The position numbers were made by a program, and so were the translations under genes. From an uncultured Flavobacteriales bacterium (lineage in GTDB: Bacteria; Bacteroidota; Bacteroidia; Flavobacteriales_D; Crocinitomicaceae), in NCBI GenBank assembly GCA_903945495.1, contig CAJAVU010000059.1:65091-103159 (forward strand): 38,069 nt of DNA, written 5' to 3'. The notes below the pieces were generated by a model. That model worked only from the letters and a program-made list of their open reading frames with translations, was not told the DNA's origin and made no database searches. Positions 26,475-36,267 of the stretch are shown piece by piece; positions within the stretch are counted from its first letter, which is position 1; each line of letters begins with the position of its first letter.

Positions 26475-27017
26475 ATGCGAATTGGTGTCATTTTTATCTT
26501 TTTATTGATTATTGGTCATGTTTCTTTGGCACAGGAATTAACCTTTCGTCAAAAGCGATGCATACGATCTGAAGTTCGAGAAATGGAAAAAAATGATCAG
26601 TTGTATCGGGCTGAAATTGTAAAACACCCCGAATTAGACAGAGATTCATTGATGCAATTGCAGGAAGCGGTTGATTCAGTTAGTCGAAAGTTGTTTGTTT
26701 CGATAATTGAAAAAAGTGGTTATCCATCGAAAACGAATATTGGTAGAGAAACATCCCTTGCTTTGTTGTTACATTTTACAACTGAAAATGATTTGAAAGA
26801 ATTAAAGGAGTTGCTATTATTGGAACTCAAAGAAGGGCGAATGAAACCAGATTATTATGCCTATTGGTATGACAGGTGTTTACGAAATATGAATCAGCCA
26901 ATTTATTTTGGACAATACACAAATAGCGTTTTTTGTGGCGAGCAATTGAAGCAATACAATGAACATCGATTAGAAATTGGTTTAAAAGAATTAGAAGGTA
27001 AAACGAATTGTGATTAG
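26475..27017 (+). CDS. Secreted protein of unknown function (DUF6624-like)
   Basis: This 180-aa protein has a Sec signal peptide (MRIGVIFIFLLIIGHVSLAQ). The mature part is helical and charged: MEKNDQLYRAEI, IIEKSGYPS, LALLLHFTTENDLKELKELL, then YDRCLRNMNQPIYFGQ. The order DQ-x-YR, GYP, LLxH, DR and a final QPIYFGQ recalls the DUF6624 family, but I rely on memory for that. Function is unknown. Its end overlaps the region of the GNAT start, so the two are probably cotranscribed. Confidence 0.65.
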   Translation: MRIGVIFIFLLIIGHVSLAQELTFRQKRCIRSEVREMEKNDQLYRAEIVKHPELDRDSLMQLQEAVDSVSRKLFVSIIEKSGYPSKTNIGRETSLALLLHFTTENDLKELKELLLLELKEGRMKPDYYAYWYDRCLRNMNQPIYFGQYTNSVFCGEQLKQYNEHRLEIGLKELEGKTNCD

Positions 27018-27018
27018 T

Positions 27019-27486
27019 ATGATTGAAATTTTAGCATATAATGATAATTTCAAACAAGGATGTCTTGCTGCATTTCAAAGTAATATTCCAGTGTATTTTA
27101 CACCAGAGGAAATCAATGACTTTACCAATTTTTTGGAGCAACGTGCAATGCCAAAAGAGAATGAAATTCAAAGTACCTTCTATTATGTTCTATTGAAAAA
27201 TAACGAAGTGATTGGTTGTGGTGGATTTGGTGAACGAGAACGCGATGGAACAGTAACCTTAGCTTGGGGATTGGTTCATTCAGATTTTCATAAACAAGGA
27301 GTTGGTAAACTATTATTGCAGCATCGATTAACTGAAGCAAGAAAAGTATATCCTTCGAAGACTATTTATTTAGATACAACCCAATATTCATATCCGTTTT
27401 TCGAAAAATTTGGATTTAAAACTACTAAAATCACAATTGATTTCTATATGAAAGGAATGCATCGCTACGATATGGAATTGGTATAA
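27019..27486 (+). CDS. GNAT-family N-acetyltransferase
   Basis: From the ATG at 27019 this is a 155-aa protein. The GNAT core is visible: EVIGCGGFGERERDGTVTLA (strands beta2-beta4), then VHSDFHKQGVGKLLLQHRL with the acetyl-CoA loop HKQGVGK, and PFFEKFGFKT near the C-terminus. A GTG at 27010 would add three residues and overlap the previous gene. The substrate is unknown. It is not closely similar to the GNAT protein at 5698. Confidence 0.83.
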   Translation: MIEILAYNDNFKQGCLAAFQSNIPVYFTPEEINDFTNFLEQRAMPKENEIQSTFYYVLLKNNEVIGCGGFGERERDGTVTLAWGLVHSDFHKQGVGKLLLQHRLTEARKVYPSKTIYLDTTQYSYPFFEKFGFKTTKITIDFYMKGMHRYDMELV

Positions 27487-27617
27487 AACTCTTCTTTACT
27501 CTTAAAAAGTCCTTCTCTGGTTTTGAATCAGTGAAATGTGTATGTTTTTACATTTTCTGTGTACGCTACTGCTTCTTAACATTCTTCACCTTTGTTGTGG
27601 TTAAAACGATCAAAACC

Positions 27618-27659
27618 GGAAGTATAGATATAATTTATGGAGGTATAGATATTATATAA
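27618..27659 (+). promoter_or_regulatory. 21-bp tandem repeat upstream of katG (putative operator)
   Basis: Two consecutive 21-base units match at 17 of 21 positions; both contain GTATAGATAT, at 27622 and 27643. Each unit also holds a partial dyad of the form ATAGAT-nnn-AT(T/A)TA. The array ends 22 bp before the TATTTTTG promoter element, so it covers the region just upstream of -33, where an activator would bind. The ATAGnT half-sites recall OxyR sites, which have a 22-bp period, and the 21-bp direct period recalls LytTR sites. The binder is unknown. Confidence 0.55.
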
Positions 27660-27681
27660 TTCGTCTATAAATCATGTTCGG

Positions 27682-27689
27682 TATTTTTG
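27682..27689 (+). promoter_or_regulatory. TAnnTTTG promoter element for katG
   Basis: TATTTTTG lies 28 nt before the ATG at 27718 and gives a leader of about 20 nt. The tandem repeat lies immediately upstream. No -33 TTTG is visible, which would fit an activator-dependent promoter. Confidence 0.55.
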
Positions 27690-27714
27690 AGTTCGTAAAC
27701 CAATAAAACAGTAA

Positions 27715-30009
<2,295 letters not shown>

Positions 30010-30030
30010 TCAAATTATAAATTAGTAGAG

Positions 30031-30058
30031 AAGCCGGTCATTTGATCGGCTTTTTTTG
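30031..30058 (+). terminator. Intrinsic terminator after katG
   Basis: AGCCGGTC pairs with GATCGGCT (one G.T) around the loop ATTT, followed by a T-run of seven. It separates katG from the downstream STM3941-like gene. Confidence 0.88.
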
Positions 30059-30179
30059 TTTGATGTTTAACAATGACGTTGCAATGAGTGTTGTATGATT
30101 AACGGAATTGTTCCTGAAAAAAAAATGCTGGCAACGTAGAAAGAAAAAATAATAAGTATATTCATTCAAATTTTAAATT

Positions 30180-30707
30180 ATGAATTCAATTGAAATTCCA
30201 TTTAGTAAGTGGAAATTATTGTTAGCCGTTGTTGCTTCAGCTTTATTTGTCGTATTGGGTGTGTTTTTAATGTTTGTATGGTCAGAGGAAGCAGGATCGT
30301 CTAGTCCTTTGGCTAAAAAAATAACTGGTGGAATCTTGATTCTGTTTTTTGGAGCAGTGAGTGCTTTTGGTTTTGTGAAAATGTTATCCAAAAAATGTGC
30401 ATTGTTGATTAATGATGAAGGTATTTGCGACAATACAACCGCAAGTAGTTTTGGATTGATTAAATGGGATAATGTTACTGGATTCAAAATTGAAGAAATG
30501 ATGTCTAGAAAGTACTTAGTTATCCAAGTGAACAATGGTGAAGAAATGTTGGAAAAGTCAAAAGGAATGTTGCGAAAAACAATGAAAATGAACTTCAGCA
30601 TGTATTTAACGCCTTATGCAATTCCTTCAACTGTAATTAATTACAAATTAGAAGAACTTGTTGATCTTTTAGAAAAACAGCTAGCGGAAAGACAAAAGGT
30701 AAATTGA
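30180..30707 (+). CDS. STM3941-like membrane protein
   Basis: This 175-aa protein has two membrane helices at about 12-34 and 48-67, then a soluble domain with LLINDEGICDNTTASSFGLI followed by KWDNVTGFKIEEM. That pattern (a D/N-G-I line, then W-x-x-(V/I) and a long strand) fits the STM3941 family, whose function is unknown. The soluble part is probably cytoplasmic. The gene follows the katG terminator by about 120 bp and precedes the serine hydrolase by 19 bp, so those two are probably cotranscribed. Confidence 0.7.
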   Translation: MNSIEIPFSKWKLLLAVVASALFVVLGVFLMFVWSEEAGSSSPLAKKITGGILILFFGAVSAFGFVKMLSKKCALLINDEGICDNTTASSFGLIKWDNVTGFKIEEMMSRKYLVIQVNNGEEMLEKSKGMLRKTMKMNFSMYLTPYAIPSTVINYKLEELVDLLEKQLAERQKVN

Positions 30708-30726
30708 TAAAAGGGATTAAAAACCG

Positions 30727-31731
30727 ATGAAATATACATTACTTTTCATTTTACTCATCTGGAATTGTTTATTATTTGCACAAAATGAAAAGGTAAATAA
30801 TGCAGTTGATTCTTTGCTGAAAAACAAAACTACAACACCTTTTAATGGAATTATTTATTGCGTTTCAGATGAGAATGTTCTTCTAAGCAAAGTGCAAGGT
30901 TTTTCAGATTTCACGGCCAAATCACCTTTGAAATTAACGGATCAATTTGTAATTGGTTCAATCAGCAAGCAATTTACTGCAGCTCTGATCTTAAAAGAAT
31001 ATGAACGAAACAATGTTCAGTTACATGTTCCTATTCGTTGGTACATGCCCGAGTTAAAACAAAAGTGGGCAGATTCAGTAACAATTCATCAATTGCTCAC
31101 ACATACACATGGAATTGTTGACTTAGATAAGCCTTCCATTTTTCCAGCTGGTACACAATTCAATTATTCACAAATTGGTTATGACCTTTTGGCTAAAATT
31201 GCTGAACGTGCGACAGGGAAAAAGTTGGAAATTCTGAGCAAAGAATTATTTGACAAATGCGGAATGATCAACACCTTACATCCTGCAAGTGAAGGAATCA
31301 AAAGTTTAGCAATTGGATATACGGAAAAAAACGAGCAAATAGAAATTGATATAAATTCATTTCAAAATTATCCAGCTGCGGGTTCTTTTATTTCTACCGT
31401 TGAGGATTTGGCACGTTGGAACGCTTGCTTGCATGGGGGAAAAGTGCTGAAAAAGAAAACGCTAAAGTTAATGCAAACTCCGCAGCCAGGTGCTGTTCGA
31501 AATCATCCCTTATTTGGGGAAACATTTTATGGTTATGGAATAACTGTTGCGGGTGAGAATGAGCAATTGCAGTTTGGACAAACGGGTTTTGCACCGGGAT
31601 TTGTGTCCATGAATTACCATTTTCCACAAACGAAAACGAGTTTGATCATGTTGTCAAATGTTGTTTATGGAGGCGATGATTTGAAAAAAGCGTTTGAGTA
31701 TCACTTGAAGGTGCTTGAACTGTATCAATAG
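30727..31731 (+). CDS. Secreted serine hydrolase, beta-lactamase class C-like
   Basis: This 334-aa protein has a signal peptide (MKYTLLFILLIWNCLLFAQ). The class C beta-lactamase/DD-peptidase fold is shown by the nucleophile motif SISK (S78, K81), by YSQ at 147-149 where YSN is usual, and by GQTGFAPG near the C-terminus in place of KTG/HxG. THTHGI (about 125-130) is the typical loop after the nucleophile helix. It should act in the periplasm on peptides, esters or cell-wall fragments; resistance to beta-lactams cannot be claimed. A secreted unknown follows 9 bp later. Confidence 0.88.
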   Translation: MKYTLLFILLIWNCLLFAQNEKVNNAVDSLLKNKTTTPFNGIIYCVSDENVLLSKVQGFSDFTAKSPLKLTDQFVIGSISKQFTAALILKEYERNNVQLHVPIRWYMPELKQKWADSVTIHQLLTHTHGIVDLDKPSIFPAGTQFNYSQIGYDLLAKIAERATGKKLEILSKELFDKCGMINTLHPASEGIKSLAIGYTEKNEQIEIDINSFQNYPAAGSFISTVEDLARWNACLHGGKVLKKKTLKLMQTPQPGAVRNHPLFGETFYGYGITVAGENEQLQFGQTGFAPGFVSMNYHFPQTKTSLIMLSNVVYGGDDLKKAFEYHLKVLELYQ

Positions 31732-31740
31732 CATTGATAA

Positions 31741-32439
31741 ATGAAATACTTCCTTGTTCTTTTGTTTTTTCCTTTCAGTGTGAATGCGCAGATTGAAGCA
31801 TCAAATGATAAAATCGAATACCAAGCGCGTCGTGATAGTATTTTAGTTCAAACTGAATTTGGGAGTATCTATTATACACATGATACGACCGCTGTAAGTT
31901 ATGATTATTTGAATCCATCACAAATCGATTCCACGGTTTTTACAAAGTTTTACAAAGAAATGCAACTTGAATTGCAGAGGAAATTCTACATTAAAACCAA
32001 GCATTTCAAACATCCTTTTATCAATTCACATTGGACAAATCTTTATCAATTCAACAATTCATTCTGTTTGTATGGACCAAGTGATTGGATGGGGCATACT
32101 GAATTGTTTTTCACAGATTCGTTACTTTACAATCTGCGCTCTGATGGTGATTTGGAATTTATCATGTCCGTGTCAACCATTTCTTCTAACGCTTGTGAAT
32201 TTGAGTTGTTAAACTATTGGAATGAATCTTATTTTTTAGCAATTCGAATTGTTGATGAAAATAGGGGAATAGCCACATTTGAATGGTTTGATACTTCTCA
32301 CAAATCTCAAGGTAAAACCTGTATGGTTCAATCTGAAAAAGTCCGAAAATTTCCAATTATCATTTACGATTGTGGGAATCAGAAATGTGCATTTGGAGAC
32401 GTGAATTTCTTTGAACCAATTGAATTCATTGATTATTGA
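31741..32439 (+). CDS. Secreted protein of unknown function
   Basis: This 232-aa protein has a signal peptide (MKYFLVLLFFPFSVNAQ). The mature protein is rich in aromatic and acidic residues (FGSIYYTHDTTAVSYDYL, NLRSDGDLEFIMSVSTIS) and has four late cysteines, at about 152, 194, 210 and 215, which could form disulfides. No family was recognised. It ends about 110 bp before the TetR gene and probably belongs with the serine hydrolase upstream. Confidence 0.65.
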   Translation: MKYFLVLLFFPFSVNAQIEASNDKIEYQARRDSILVQTEFGSIYYTHDTTAVSYDYLNPSQIDSTVFTKFYKEMQLELQRKFYIKTKHFKHPFINSHWTNLYQFNNSFCLYGPSDWMGHTELFFTDSLLYNLRSDGDLEFIMSVSTISSNACEFELLNYWNESYFLAIRIVDENRGIATFEWFDTSHKSQGKTCMVQSEKVRKFPIIIYDCGNQKCAFGDVNFFEPIEFIDY

Positions 32440-32490
32440 TTCATTTTTCAGATAAAATACTGTCAAACCATTTCTTAAAAAATCACAAAA

Positions 32491-32547
32491 AATAGTAAAA
32501 CATATCTAAATAATAGTAATACTATTATATTTGCATGAAATACTATT
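32491..32547. promoter_or_regulatory. Symmetric four-half-site operator at the TetR/efflux promoter
   Basis: AATAGTA at 32491 and 32512, and its complement TACTATT at 32520 and 32541, are arranged about a single centre at 32519. The inner pair forms a 19-bp perfect palindrome (32510-32528) with one central base. The outer half-sites lie exactly 21 bp from the inner ones on both sides. The palindrome touches the TATATTTG promoter element and the right outer half-site overlaps the predicted transcription start. This is the expected place for repression by the TetR protein encoded just downstream. Confidence 0.75.
32526..32533 (+). promoter_or_regulatory. TAnnTTTG promoter element of the efflux operon
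   Basis: TATATTTG lies 17 nt before the ATG at 32551, giving a leader of about 10 nt. Its first three bases are the end of the 19-bp palindrome, so an occupied operator would block the polymerase. Confidence 0.6.
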
Positions 32548-32550
32548 TTT

Positions 32551-33231
32551 ATGCAATCATTTTTTCAGAACATAAAATTACCAATCAACGAAAAGCTTTT
32601 TTTGAAAGATCCCCAGTCTTCCGAGATAGGTAACAAAATTTTAAATGAAAGTATCGAACTCATTAATGAAATGGGATTTGAGAAATTCACGTTTAAAAAA
32701 TTAGCCACAAAGATTTCCACAACAGAGGCATCCATTTATAGATATTTTGAAAGTAAGCACAAACTTCTGTTGTATTTGATCAATTGGTATTGGAGCTGTA
32801 TCGCAACGCGTATGTTGTTTGAGACAAGCAATATTGAGGATCCAATTTTATGTTTAAAGAAAGCGATTCATATTCTTACTGCATTGCCTAATCCACAAGC
32901 TGAACAAGTTTTAGCCAATGAGATTTTCTTGAAAGAAATTGTCATCAACGAAGCTTGGAAGGCGTTTTTAACAAAGGAAATAGATAGTGAAAACAAAGAT
33001 GGAGTTTTTAGTGTTTACAAGTCCGTTGTGAATAATGTTGTTCAAATGATCCAAACAATAAATCCAAATTATCTGTATCCAAATATGTTGGTCACAACAG
33101 TTATTGAAGGAAGCAATCAGCAGCGATTCTTCGGTCAACATCTACCCAAATTAACAAATTCGAGCTCCGAAGTTGATTTCGTAGAGCAATTTTATCAAGA
33201 CATGATTTTTAAAGCAATTCAACATGGTTAA
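32551..33231 (+). CDS. TetR/AcrR-family regulator of the export operon
   Basis: This 226-aa protein has a TetR DNA-binding domain at about residues 22-75: ILNESIELINEMGFEKFTFK, then KLATKISTTEASIYRYFESK with the recognition helix. The C-terminal part (about 80-226) is helical and should bind a ligand and form the dimer. It is the first gene of an operon with the ABC, HlyD and TolC genes and overlaps the ABC start by 8 bp. The palindromic half-sites at its own promoter fit autorepression released by an inducer. The ligand is unknown. Confidence 0.88.
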   Translation: MQSFFQNIKLPINEKLFLKDPQSSEIGNKILNESIELINEMGFEKFTFKKLATKISTTEASIYRYFESKHKLLLYLINWYWSCIATRMLFETSNIEDPILCLKKAIHILTALPNPQAEQVLANEIFLKEIVINEAWKAFLTKEIDSENKDGVFSVYKSVVNNVVQMIQTINPNYLYPNMLVTTVIEGSNQQRFFGQHLPKLTNSSSEVDFVEQFYQDMIFKAIQHG

Positions 33232-34912
33232 TCAAACAACATCAGTTTTTAGTCGCTTCATCGGTTTATTGAAACCCGATTATAAGGAAATCAAGAATAT
33301 TTACATTTTCGCTGTTTTTAGTGGAATACTGTCATTGGGCTTACCACTTGGAATTCAAATGATTATCAACTTTATTCAAGTTGGACAAGTTAGTACGTCT
33401 TGGATTATTTTGGTTCTATTAGTAGTTGGTGCAATCGGTTTCTCTGGTTTATTGAATATTTATCAGATGAAAATTACGGAGAACTTGCAACAACGCGTTT
33501 TTACACGAGCAGCTTTTGAATTTGCAGGTCGAATTCCGCAAATGAAATTGTTGGAAATGTTGAAGTTAAACGCGAATGAATTGACCAATCGCTTTTTTGA
33601 TACCTTGACCATTCAAAAAGGAATTTCGAAATTATTGATTGATTTCACAGCAGCAACATTACAAGTATTGTTCGGACTAATTCTATTGTCGTTTTATCAT
33701 AGCTTTTTCATTTTTATCGGTCTTTTCCTTGTGGTTTTATTGTATGTGATTGTTCGACTAACAGCTAAAAAAGGTTTTCAGTCGAGCTTGAAAGAATCAT
33801 CTTACAAATACAAAATTGCGAATTGGCTGCATGACGTTTCTCGTGCTCGTTTAAGTTTCAAAATGGCGTCAAAAGAACGCTTGCACATGGATACAACAAA
33901 TAAACATTTACATGATTATTTAGGGGCTCGTGACACACATTTCACGGTTTTAATGCAGCAATATTCATTTCTAATTGCATTTAAGATTTTAATTGCTTTG
34001 ACACTACTAATTGTTGGAGGATTTTTGGTCATCAACCAGCAAATGAACATTGGTCAATTCGTTGCTTCTGAAATTATTATTCTACTTGTGCTTTCTTCTG
34101 TTGAGAAATTGATTTTAAGTTTGGATGTTATATACGACGTATTCACGGCAATCGAAAAAATTGGACAAGTAACAGATCTTCCCTTAGAGGTTCATGATGG
34201 CGAAATTTTGGAAAATCAAACTGAAACGGGTATGTGTATTTCGATTAGAGATTTAAGTTTTAAATCACATTACTCACCTAAGAAATTGTTAGATCATTTA
34301 ACAGTTGAAATTCAAGCGAATCAAACGGTTTGTCTTGTGTCAGATTCGAGTTCTTCGAATGCAGCTTTGTTCTATTTATTAACTGGGATTTGTGACAATG
34401 CAAAAGGTTCCATTTCTTTTGATAAAGTGCCTCAAGCGAATTTAAATTCATTTGAGTTGCGCGAACAAATCGGGACCGTTTTCGAACATGATTATTTAAT
34501 AAATGCCACTATTTTTGAAAACATTCAGTTCGGTAGAAAAGATGTCAGCTTGAAGCAGGTTGTAGCACTTGCGGAAGAAATTGGTTTAAGCGAATTCGTT
34601 AATTCTCTGCCAGAAAAGTATTCTACACCAATTGACAGTGAGGGACATTTTATTCCAAGAGATGTTGTCGTGAAAATTCTGTTACTGCGTTCGATTGTAA
34701 AACAGCCGCGTTTATTATTGTTAGATGAACCAACGGCAGGATTAACTAATGTTCAAAAACAGCAAATTCTTGAAAAATTGAATTCTTTAAAAGGTGTAAC
34801 ACGCATTTTCGCGAGTAATGATCCTGAAATACACAAAATTTCGGAGAGTTTAATTTATATCGAAAACGGCAAACCGCGCATAGAAGGAACGAATCAACAA
34901 ACTTTAAACTAG
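33224..34912 (+). CDS. ABC exporter subunit with degenerate nucleotide-binding domain
   Basis: This 562-aa protein has a type I exporter membrane domain (about 20-310, with five or six hydrophobic segments) and a C-terminal ABC domain (about 335-555). Normal motifs are altered. The Walker A position reads SDSSSSNAA (373-381), so K is N379. The Q-loop glutamine is E421. The LSGGQ position reads IPRDV (477-481). The H-loop histidine is N532. Walker B remains intact (LLLLDEPTAGL, D501 and E502). A homodimer is therefore unlikely to hydrolyse ATP in the usual way. The frame is open and flanking strands are conserved, so this is not a frameshift. It overlaps the TetR gene by 8 bp and is followed 8 bp later by the HlyD-like gene. 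Confidence 0.88.
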   Translation: MVNQTTSVFSRFIGLLKPDYKEIKNIYIFAVFSGILSLGLPLGIQMIINFIQVGQVSTSWIILVLLVVGAIGFSGLLNIYQMKITENLQQRVFTRAAFEFAGRIPQMKLLEMLKLNANELTNRFFDTLTIQKGISKLLIDFTAATLQVLFGLILLSFYHSFFIFIGLFLVVLLYVIVRLTAKKGFQSSLKESSYKYKIANWLHDVSRARLSFKMASKERLHMDTTNKHLHDYLGARDTHFTVLMQQYSFLIAFKILIALTLLIVGGFLVINQQMNIGQFVASEIIILLVLSSVEKLILSLDVIYDVFTAIEKIGQVTDLPLEVHDGEILENQTETGMCISIRDLSFKSHYSPKKLLDHLTVEIQANQTVCLVSDSSSSNAALFYLLTGICDNAKGSISFDKVPQANLNSFELREQIGTVFEHDYLINATIFENIQFGRKDVSLKQVVALAEEIGLSEFVNSLPEKYSTPIDSEGHFIPRDVVVKILLLRSIVKQPRLLLLDEPTAGLTNVQKQQILEKLNSLKGVTRIFASNDPEIHKISESLIYIENGKPRIEGTNQQTLN

Positions 34913-34920
34913 TCAATCGG

Positions 34921-36267
34921 ATGTTAAATTTATCGCCAAATAATAAGAGCAGTTTTAGTTTAAAAAACTTGACAGCAATAAATCGAGTAGAAAGTAAAAG
35001 CACTTCAAAAAAGATCAAACGTACAATGTATGCGTTATTGATTATTCTTTTGATTATTCTTTTTCTTCCTTGGACACAGAATATTCAGTCAACGGGAAAG
35101 GTTTCTACTTTACGCCCTGAGCAAAAACCTCAAACAATAAATACAGTTATATCTGGAAAAGTTGAAAAATGGTTCGTAAAAGATGGTGATCGCGTAAAAA
35201 AGGGAGACACAATATTGTACATCTCTGAGATTAAGGATGAATATTTTGATCCGAATTTAATTGGAAGAACCGAGCAACAATTGAAAAACAAGGAACTTTC
35301 TGTGGTGTCGTATTCCGATAAAATTAGAAATTTGGATGTACGCGTTGATGCCTTGATTGATCAAGGTAGATTAAAATTACAACAGGCTAAATTAAAGCTA
35401 ACTCAAACTCAATTGAAATATAAGACGGATAGCATTGAATTTCACACAGCTGAATTGAACTTGAAAATTGCTGATGATCAATACCATCGTTTTGAAAAAT
35501 TGGTCAAAGACGGTTATAAGTCTCAAACAGAATTAGAAACACGTAAACTGACCTTGCAGCGAACACAAGCAAATGTGGTAGCAACACAGCAAAAAATGCT
35601 ACAGAGTCGAAACGATATTTTAGACGCAAGAGTGGAGTTGAGCGCAATAGAATCAAAATTCAGGGATGAAGTCTCTAAAGCTGAATCAGATAAATTCACG
35701 GCACTTTCAAGTATGTATGATGCAGAAGTGGATGTAACAAAGTTGCAAGGAAAAGTGGCAAATTATTCGATTCGAAACGGAATGTATTATGTATTGGCTC
35801 CTCAAGATGGGATTGTGACGAAAGTACTTTCGAGTGGTATTGGTGAAACAATCAAACAAGGTCAACCAATTGCGACAATTATGCCTTCAGTGTATGATCT
35901 TGTGGTAGAAATGTATGTGAAACCGGTTGATTTGCCAATCATCAGTGTTGGAAATAAAGTGCGCATTCAATTTGACGGATGGCCAGCAATTGTCTTTTCG
36001 GGTTGGCCGAATTCGAGCTTTGGAACATTCGAAGGTGAAGTATTTGCAGTGGATAATTTTGCTGATGAACAAGGAAACTTCCGTGTATTAATTTCTCCTG
36101 ATAAAAAAGGAAAACCTTGGCCAGATGCATTGCGTGTTGGCGGTGGCGCAAATGCAATGATTTTGTTAAAAGATGTTCCAATTGGATATGAACTTTGGAG
36201 ACTGATCAACGGTTTTCCACCTCAGTTTTATAAACAAAAAACGTCAACTAAAAAAGCTGAGAAATGA
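34921..36267 (+). CDS. HlyD-family periplasmic adaptor
   Basis: This 448-aa protein has a cytoplasmic N-terminus of about 35 residues and one membrane helix (about 36-52). The first lipoyl half is at about 73-95 (VISGKVEKWFVKDGDRVKKG). A long coiled coil covers about 105-265, and the second lipoyl half follows (VLAPQDGIVTKVLSSGIGET). Beta-barrel and membrane-proximal domains close the protein (IRIQFDGWPAIVFSGWP). This is the adaptor that links an inner-membrane exporter to a TolC channel. It looks intact. It overlaps the TolC-like gene by 4 bp (ATGA). Confidence 0.88.
   Translation: MLNLSPNNKSSFSLKNLTAINRVESKSTSKKIKRTMYALLIILLIILFLPWTQNIQSTGKVSTLRPEQKPQTINTVISGKVEKWFVKDGDRVKKGDTILYISEIKDEYFDPNLIGRTEQQLKNKELSVVSYSDKIRNLDVRVDALIDQGRLKLQQAKLKLTQTQLKYKTDSIEFHTAELNLKIADDQYHRFEKLVKDGYKSQTELETRKLTLQRTQANVVATQQKMLQSRNDILDARVELSAIESKFRDEVSKAESDKFTALSSMYDAEVDVTKLQGKVANYSIRNGMYYVLAPQDGIVTKVLSSGIGETIKQGQPIATIMPSVYDLVVEMYVKPVDLPIISVGNKVRIQFDGWPAIVFSGWPNSSFGTFEGEVFAVDNFADEQGNFRVLISPDKKGKPWPDALRVGGGANAMILLKDVPIGYELWRLINGFPPQFYKQKTSTKKAEK

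Noticed and set aside
30173-30601. 142-codon minus-strand open frame over the STM3941-like gene
   Set aside because: The plus-strand frame has two clear membrane helices and a recognisable soluble domain; the minus frame looks like a shadow.
34340-34366. Frameshift or sequencing error explaining the lost Walker A motif
   Set aside because: The frame stays open, and the preceding strand (QTVCLVS) and following helix (LFYLLTG) align to normal ABC domains without a gap. Three other motifs are also altered at their exact positions.
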